This document shows positions 7,711 to 11,755 of a DNA stretch of 11,755 nt, piece by piece. Within the stretch, counting starts at the first letter, position 1. Every line of letters starts with the position of its first letter. The notes below the pieces were generated by a model. The model had not been told where the DNA came from. It saw only the letters and a list, made by a program, of their open reading frames with translations, and searched no databases. Source of the DNA: Collybiopsis luxurians FD-317 M1 (Eukaryota; Basidiomycota; Agaricomycetes; Agaricales; Omphalotaceae); assembly GCA_000827265.1 (NCBI GenBank), contig KN834920.1:6592-18346 (forward strand), read 5' to 3'. The position numbers and the translations under genes were made by a program.

Positions 7711-8394
7711 GTGATCCAAATCAACCCAACCAATTTGTCTGTTTTTCACTCTCCATCTAAGATGACTGCACAGAGAAACCTCCAGTGGTGGCTACGGAAG
7801 AGGTAGTGGTTGCAGTCATTTCACCAGTGTCCAAGAGTCAAGCTAGATAAGCTGCAACTGTATAGAAACTATAAATAAAATTGAATTGGGTGCTGTACTA
7901 TACACCTTCCGAACCTTGCAATTCGATTCCAAGAGAATCGGCTATAATGAGTTTCCTGCCACAAAATTCCACAGCATGATTCCGTATTCCTTGAGCAGCC
8001 TTCCAATTTGTTGCATAATGAAGGTGAAATGATAAGCAGCGGTTTTTAGGCGCTCAGCCAAATTCCGCAACTTGATAGCGGCAGAAAAAGTTTTAGAAAA
8101 GGCTGAGGAAAACACATGATACGGAACCGCTACAATAGTCCATCACTGAAAAACTCGTGCCCTTATGCTCCTGATCATCTGCAGGAATTGATTTACAATC
8201 AAAATTGAATGAACCGGATAGCCATCCACAAGGGCTCTACACGTGTCTTGGTAACTCCTTCTCGACCTCACCAACGAACCCAACCTCATGCTTTGACATC
8301 ATGTTTGGGTGTCTATGGTCGAGGCTCCGAGATTTGGTGCAAGTCACTGTCGGTGCAATTAGGTTCGTTGAGCCCGGCGGTGGTAAGAGGTGAA
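7711..8394. other. No gene recognised
   Basis: Mostly A/T-rich sequence without a convincing coding frame. It may contain a faint remnant of importin intron 1 around 7913-7940. The part right of about 8237 could be the decayed C-terminal continuation of the GTPase relic on the minus strand, but I find no family motif there. Confidence 0.4.
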
Positions 8395-8995
8395 TTGGCG
8401 CTTTCCACCAGTCCCTATGAAGCTCTTTCCCCAGGATCCTCTCCGCAGCTCTTTCCATTTGTCAGCCAGCTGACGTTGGATTGCCAGCAGACGTTGGATT
8501 GCCAGCAGGACTGCCATTCGTGTCGGTGAGATCGGATGATAGTGGATCATATGCGCAGGTTTGGGAGTAGCATGTTGTCGGAAGATTTTGCCTCTGACAT
8601 GCAGAACAGAGTCGGTCCCGTGTTCAACACATTCTGCAACCGGGACTGTGAAACCTCGAGATCTTACTACAAGATGCTGGCGAGAAATCGTTTAACTTTA
8701 TATCTAATGATCAATGATCAGCATATGGAATACACAACATAAACAAAAAGACTCTTACTGCGGGACAAGAAAATCAGAGATAATCCTGAGTACATCGATA
8801 TCGCTCTTGCTTGCCGCTTCGAACCGTGGAACATCAATGAGCTTGATGTCTGCTCCCTCAAACTCTCAAAGTTGGATGTGAAAAATTGGACTTGACTCAT
8901 GCAAGATTCTAATTCCTCCCCAACGGGAATTCCGATCCTCAGCGCCACCTCTATCCTTAGAAGAACACCAACCTCACGCCCCAACCCAAAGTCTA
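8395..8995 (-). pseudogene. Relic of a fungal AIG1-like P-loop GTPase
   Basis: Minus-strand fragments resemble, in order, the GTPase family often expanded in mushroom genomes. Around 8960-8870 one frame reads LRIGIPVGEELESCMSQVQ, like the segment after the P-loop (family pattern VGxxLESCTSEVQ). A frameshift then leads to ADIKLIDVPRFEAASKSD and DIDVLRIISDFL (about 8850-8760), where the family has LIDTPGFDDTxxSDxDVL; the G3 core TPGFDD is degraded to VPRFEA. A GTAAGA donor follows. About 8600-8440 reads RQHATPKPAHMIHYHPISP, then AIQRQLADKWKEL, and after another frameshift AAERILGKELHRD, like the family's RHDNT/IQRELVDE/AAGKEL region. The P-loop itself and the middle of the G domain are not found. 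I infer an inactive remnant. The family assignment rests on remembered motifs, not a search. Confidence 0.6.
8472..8507 (-). repeat. 18-bp perfect tandem duplication
   Basis: GACGTTGGATTGCCAGCA occurs at 8472-8489 and again at 8490-8507. In the GTPase relic's minus-strand frame this doubles the hexapeptide LLAIQR directly before QLADK, so it is a recent in-frame slippage inside the relic. Confidence 0.9.
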
Positions 8996-10545
8996 CCTTC
9001 GGCACAAGGAGCGAGCAGAATCAAATCAGGATACTCCGAAAACGCAATGTAATCGTCCAATCGGAGTCACAATGAGGTGACATTTGTATGCTAAGAGCAT
9101 TTCGGGTTTAGGTGTAAATTTCAGCCTCTCTCTGTTGGCCTGTCGTTTAGAATTACGGGATCTGGCGTCAAGCTCTGAAGGAGGGAGCAGCTTGGGTAGA
9201 GGGAAGAAACGGGCCCTGTGGTGGGTACAGAGTCTGGCGGCTGATGACGATAGCCACTGTTAGTTCTGGGCGCTGACACCGTTGCCCGTAAATTGGCTGA
9301 TGAAAGAGGGGGCAGGTGGGTTGACTGTTGACAAAAAAATTCGCCAACGAATGGGACAACGGGGCTGGAGGCACCGCGGAAGCCATGGTGCTAATTGATA
9401 TCGAATCCCTTTCCTGATCTGTTGCGCTAGAGGCGGTTGGGTTGAATTCGTGCAGGTCATTCCTCGTGATAGTTGGTACAGAAGAGCAAAAGATCGGCGT
9501 TAGGTCCTTCAGAGGTAGGCTTGCTGATGTTTCTAGGTAGACCAAATGTACGAATTTCAGTCTTTCTGTTATCGGGAGGCGTAGCCATGAGTGAAAAAGG
9601 GCTGTCCCTGTCATTTTCTGCATTTATTGCGCATGTCGAAGGTATCGACCAGTCAACCCCTTTAGTTGGAAATGCGTCACTGGTGTTTGTATGAGCGTAC
9701 GGCCCAAGCTGTAACGCTAGAGCGACGAGAATCACAGTAACGCCACACAAGAGATGGGGGCACAAGGTAGGTGCTCAGGAATGACTGTTGCAAGTAGGGT
9801 AGTATTCGAGAGAACTTGCTTCTACGAGTACAAACTGAACTCCTTATATACAAAAAACCAGCTACCCTGCATCCAAAAACAGTAAGATATGAAGGGGTCC
9901 ACTCACGTGGCCAACACCTTGCTTGCCACTTGCTTAATTTGCCACCTGCCGGCCGCAATGCTCTGCCGGTGATGCCGTTTGCAGACAACTGCTTAGTTGT
10001 AGAATGATTTATCTAGAAGGACAATGGCATAGACATATATGTTGTTTTGTACTCCTTACACGGGGTTCCTTAAAAGTGTTCTTCTGAGAAAAAATGAAAT
10101 GGATGGCGAGCGGAACGATGACTCCGGCAATCGATACCGATAGTAGATGTTGGGTACTGGTTGATATTTACGTATGATGTTGCTTGTATTAGCAAGGTAG
10201 AGTTCACATGTAGCAACGGAAGACACGAGGAATGGTGGACATCTCACAAACGTCGTTTATGCCTAAACACAGCTTGAGAGACATGTAAAGGGCATTGCCG
10301 AGTAAGACGACTCGTCTGTGACTGCCGCTGCTGTAGTAACAGTAACTGCCGCTTCTGCAGTAACTGAGGTAATGCAACGGCTGGGATCAAATTTTGATCC
10401 GGGAACAAAATGAAAGTCAAGTGGTTCGGAGTAGACCTTGCAAGCAAGGTGAAGATAACATGAATGATAAGATACGCTAGATAAAATGGTTTCAAAAGAA
10501 CGATTCCATTACAGAAGCGTAGGTGATGAAAACAGTGTTGAAGGG
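8996..10545. other. Mostly non-coding; no gene recognised
   Basis: Open frames occur on the minus strand at about 9168-9765. One reads VILVALALQLGPYAHT, like a secretion signal, followed by about 75 Ser/Asn/Pro-rich residues, but there is no in-frame ATG and no recognisable domain, and an overlapping open frame makes chance equally likely. CTTGCC-rich short repeats lie at 9918-9975. I see no RNA gene. Confidence 0.4.
10321..10368 (+). repeat. 24-bp imperfect tandem duplication
   Basis: The unit at 10321-10344 begins ACTGCCGCTGCTGTAGTAAC and the unit at 10345-10368 begins ACTGCCGCTTCTGCAGTAAC. They differ at a few positions. No coding role is evident. Confidence 0.75.
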
Positions 10546-10548
10546 TCA

Positions 10549-10839
10549 TCGGGGAAATCGGAACAGATGATGCCGTTCACTGGTATCTGGGCCATCAGGT
10601 TCATTGACTGGAGGTGTCGCTGGTGATGCACCTTCCTCACTCCCTTTCACGACTGTTATCGTCGTCGTCACGACTATCATCCTCTTCCTCAAAGCTATTA
10701 TTCCCATCGTCATCCCCGTCATTGTCTTCCTCCTCCACTGTTCCCTCTTACTTCCTCTTCTCCTCGTACCACCGACAAACAAACGCCTATGCCCAACCAC
10801 ACTCTCTCCACCGAATATCTCAACCACATACATCTTCAA
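10549..10839 (-). other. Possible decayed coding segment with an acidic tract
   Basis: On the minus strand one frame reads GGTRRRGSKRE. A second frame reads an acidic run (VEEEDNDGDDDGNNSFEEED, then DDDD). The first frame resumes as EEGASPATPPVNEPDGPD and ends HHLFRFPR before a stop. The pieces look protein-like but sit in different frames without splice sites between them, so this is either a frameshifted relic or chance. The plus strand of the same stretch is open and hydrophobic, which follows from the complement of the acidic codons. Confidence 0.22.
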
Positions 10840-11289
10840 CCATCCACGTCAACGACAATTGTCCCATTTGGCAGGCCACGCCGTCCCAAAGCTAGTCGGA
10901 TTTGAAGCCGAAAATGACAAAGCAGACACCACAACTGAAACCGATAAGCCCATGGTTCCACGCCCATATGCTTCCCAAGGATGATGCCAGCTGGAAAGGA
11001 AATCAAGTGGAGTGGACAGGAAGTGGCCGTGGTATTCGTCTTCAGCCTTGGGAGGGTTTCGATGATTTCGCTGAGTTTGACGTTAGATAGAGCGTGTCGG
11101 AGGGAAGGGGGGACGCCGACAAGAGTACAAATAGTTTCACTGGAAGGACGGGGGTGTCGAGACCGCAGCCTTGATTTTGACTTCGAGCAATCCACGAAAT
11201 CCTGAGATGCACATAACCGTGGATCCCTCCGCAAAGTAAACCTGCTTCTCATCCGCAGTCAGCAGGCTGAGACCAGAAGGCAGCATCAT
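10836..11289 (-). CDS. Weak candidate gene, function unknown
   Basis: A minus-strand ATG at 11289-11287 opens 50 codons starting MMLPSGLSLLTADEKQVYFA and continuing EGSTVMCISGFRGLLEVKIK to a TGA at 11139-11137. Just before the stop is a possible GTGAAA donor (about 11140). A good branch site and acceptor, TCTAACGTCAAACTCAG, follow about 65 nt later (ending about 11072). Joining them keeps a frame open (EIIETLPRLKTNTTATSC) to a stop at 10836-10838. The intron signals and the first exon look real, but I recognise no domain and the second exon is less convincing. A plus-strand frame at 10902-11090 ending LQPWEGFDDFAEFDVR is an alternative reading of part of this sequence. Confidence 0.28.
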
Positions 11290-11546
11290 CCGTCAAGTCA
11301 TCCAGACTTCTCCTTCAGTTTGAATCAAGAGAGGCGTTCAGCAACTTGGCTGGAGCTCACAGAAGGAACGGACGAGGGTCGTACACCAGAAAGTAAGCTT
11401 CCCTAGCTCTCCCCCCACTCCCCAATCACGTGAGCAATCATGTGATGTCCCAAAATGAGTCAATATACTGTTGAATGAAGTTGAAGTCAAACTTCGCATT
11501 CACTAATAAAATATTACATTCTCAGTAGATAAACTACACAATTAAC
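11290..11546. promoter_or_regulatory. A/T-rich intergenic stretch
   Basis: No coding frame is seen. If the minus-strand candidate starting at 11289 is real, its promoter would be here. The stretch contains CACGTG at about 11428-11433 followed by a similar CATGTG, an E-box-like pair, and A/T-rich sequence around 11500-11545. Function is not shown by the sequence. Confidence 0.3.
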
Positions 11547-11698
11547 TTAAGTACTTGAATCTGGAGTGTGTGAGCTAACAGTGAAGGTTTCGCGGAGTCG
11601 CATCCCCTCGGACATGTTTCGGAACATGTGCCGGGCCATGTCACTGCCCATCATTTCCACCTCATCGCCCTCGCTATTTGCTTCCTGATCCTTCCAGG
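11547..11698 (-). CDS. Possible terminal exon of an unknown gene
   Basis: After a GTTCAG acceptor at 11699-11704 the minus strand reads WKDQEANSEGDEVEMMG, then SDMARHMFRNMSEGMRLRET, ending TPDSST and TAA (11549-11547). The composition is like a genuine acidic/basic protein tail, and an in-frame TGA just upstream of the acceptor means a splice would be required. No family is recognised. The rest of the gene would lie beyond the right edge. It could also be a short chance frame. Confidence 0.3.
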
Positions 11699-11714
11699 CT
11701 GAACCTCATTGATC

Positions 11715-11754
11715 CCGCTGTTCCGGCTTCCCGCCCGCTGTTCCAGCTTCCCGC
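11715..11754. repeat. 20-bp tandem repeat at the right edge
   Basis: CCGCTGTTCCGGCTTCCCGC (11715-11734) is repeated with one difference at 11735-11754, and may continue past the window. It lies just upstream of the possible terminal exon on the minus strand, so it would be intronic if that exon is real. Confidence 0.85.
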
Positions 11755-11755
11755 C

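Noticed and set aside
9168..9765. Minus-strand candidate secreted protein
   Set aside because: The hydrophobic start lacks an in-frame ATG, another open frame overlaps it, and no clear splice pair connects them.
10604..10984. Plus-strand frame with apparent transmembrane segments
   Set aside because: The hydrophobic run is the reverse complement of an Asp/Glu codon tract, and there is no support from splice signals or family motifs.

Overview
The window looks like nuclear DNA of a filamentous basidiomycete, probably a mushroom-forming agaricomycete. The evidence is dense short introns (mostly 50-130 nt, GT-AG, with CTRAY-like branch sites), protein-coding genes broken into many exons, and the relic of a P-loop GTPase family that is common in mushroom genomes. 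I see no prokaryotic signals, tRNA, rRNA or CRISPR.

Layout. (1) Positions 1-2906, minus strand: the first ten exons of an importin-7/8-type karyopherin (Sxm1/Nmd5 family). It runs off the left edge inside intron 10. (2) 2907-3256: a divergent intergenic region. (3) 3257-6142, plus strand: an eight-exon gene for a 732-residue protein I do not recognise. It has a Gly/Asn/Glu-rich middle, and an internal tandem duplication has left a duplicated exon whose 3' splice site is destroyed. (4) About 6143-7710: a graveyard of fragments from the two neighbouring genes. It holds a decayed plus-strand copy of exon 6 of the unknown gene, followed by a decayed minus-strand copy of importin exons 2-4 that still carries introns 2 and 3. 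The importin copy is interrupted by a roughly 580-bp insertion rich in CTTGCCG-type short repeats. (5) About 8395-8995, minus strand: a frameshifted relic of a fungal AIG1-like GTPase. (6) 9006-11755: poorly coding sequence with short tandem and inverted repeats and two weak minus-strand gene candidates near the right edge.

The two real genes are divergently arranged and may share a promoter region; nothing suggests a common pathway. The importin would act in nuclear import. The unknown gene is richer in A/T than the importin and has partial copies close by. The most interesting part is the locally rearranged 3.5-7.7 kb stretch: exon duplication with splice-site loss, plus intron-bearing gene fragments placed side by side and then hit by an insertion.
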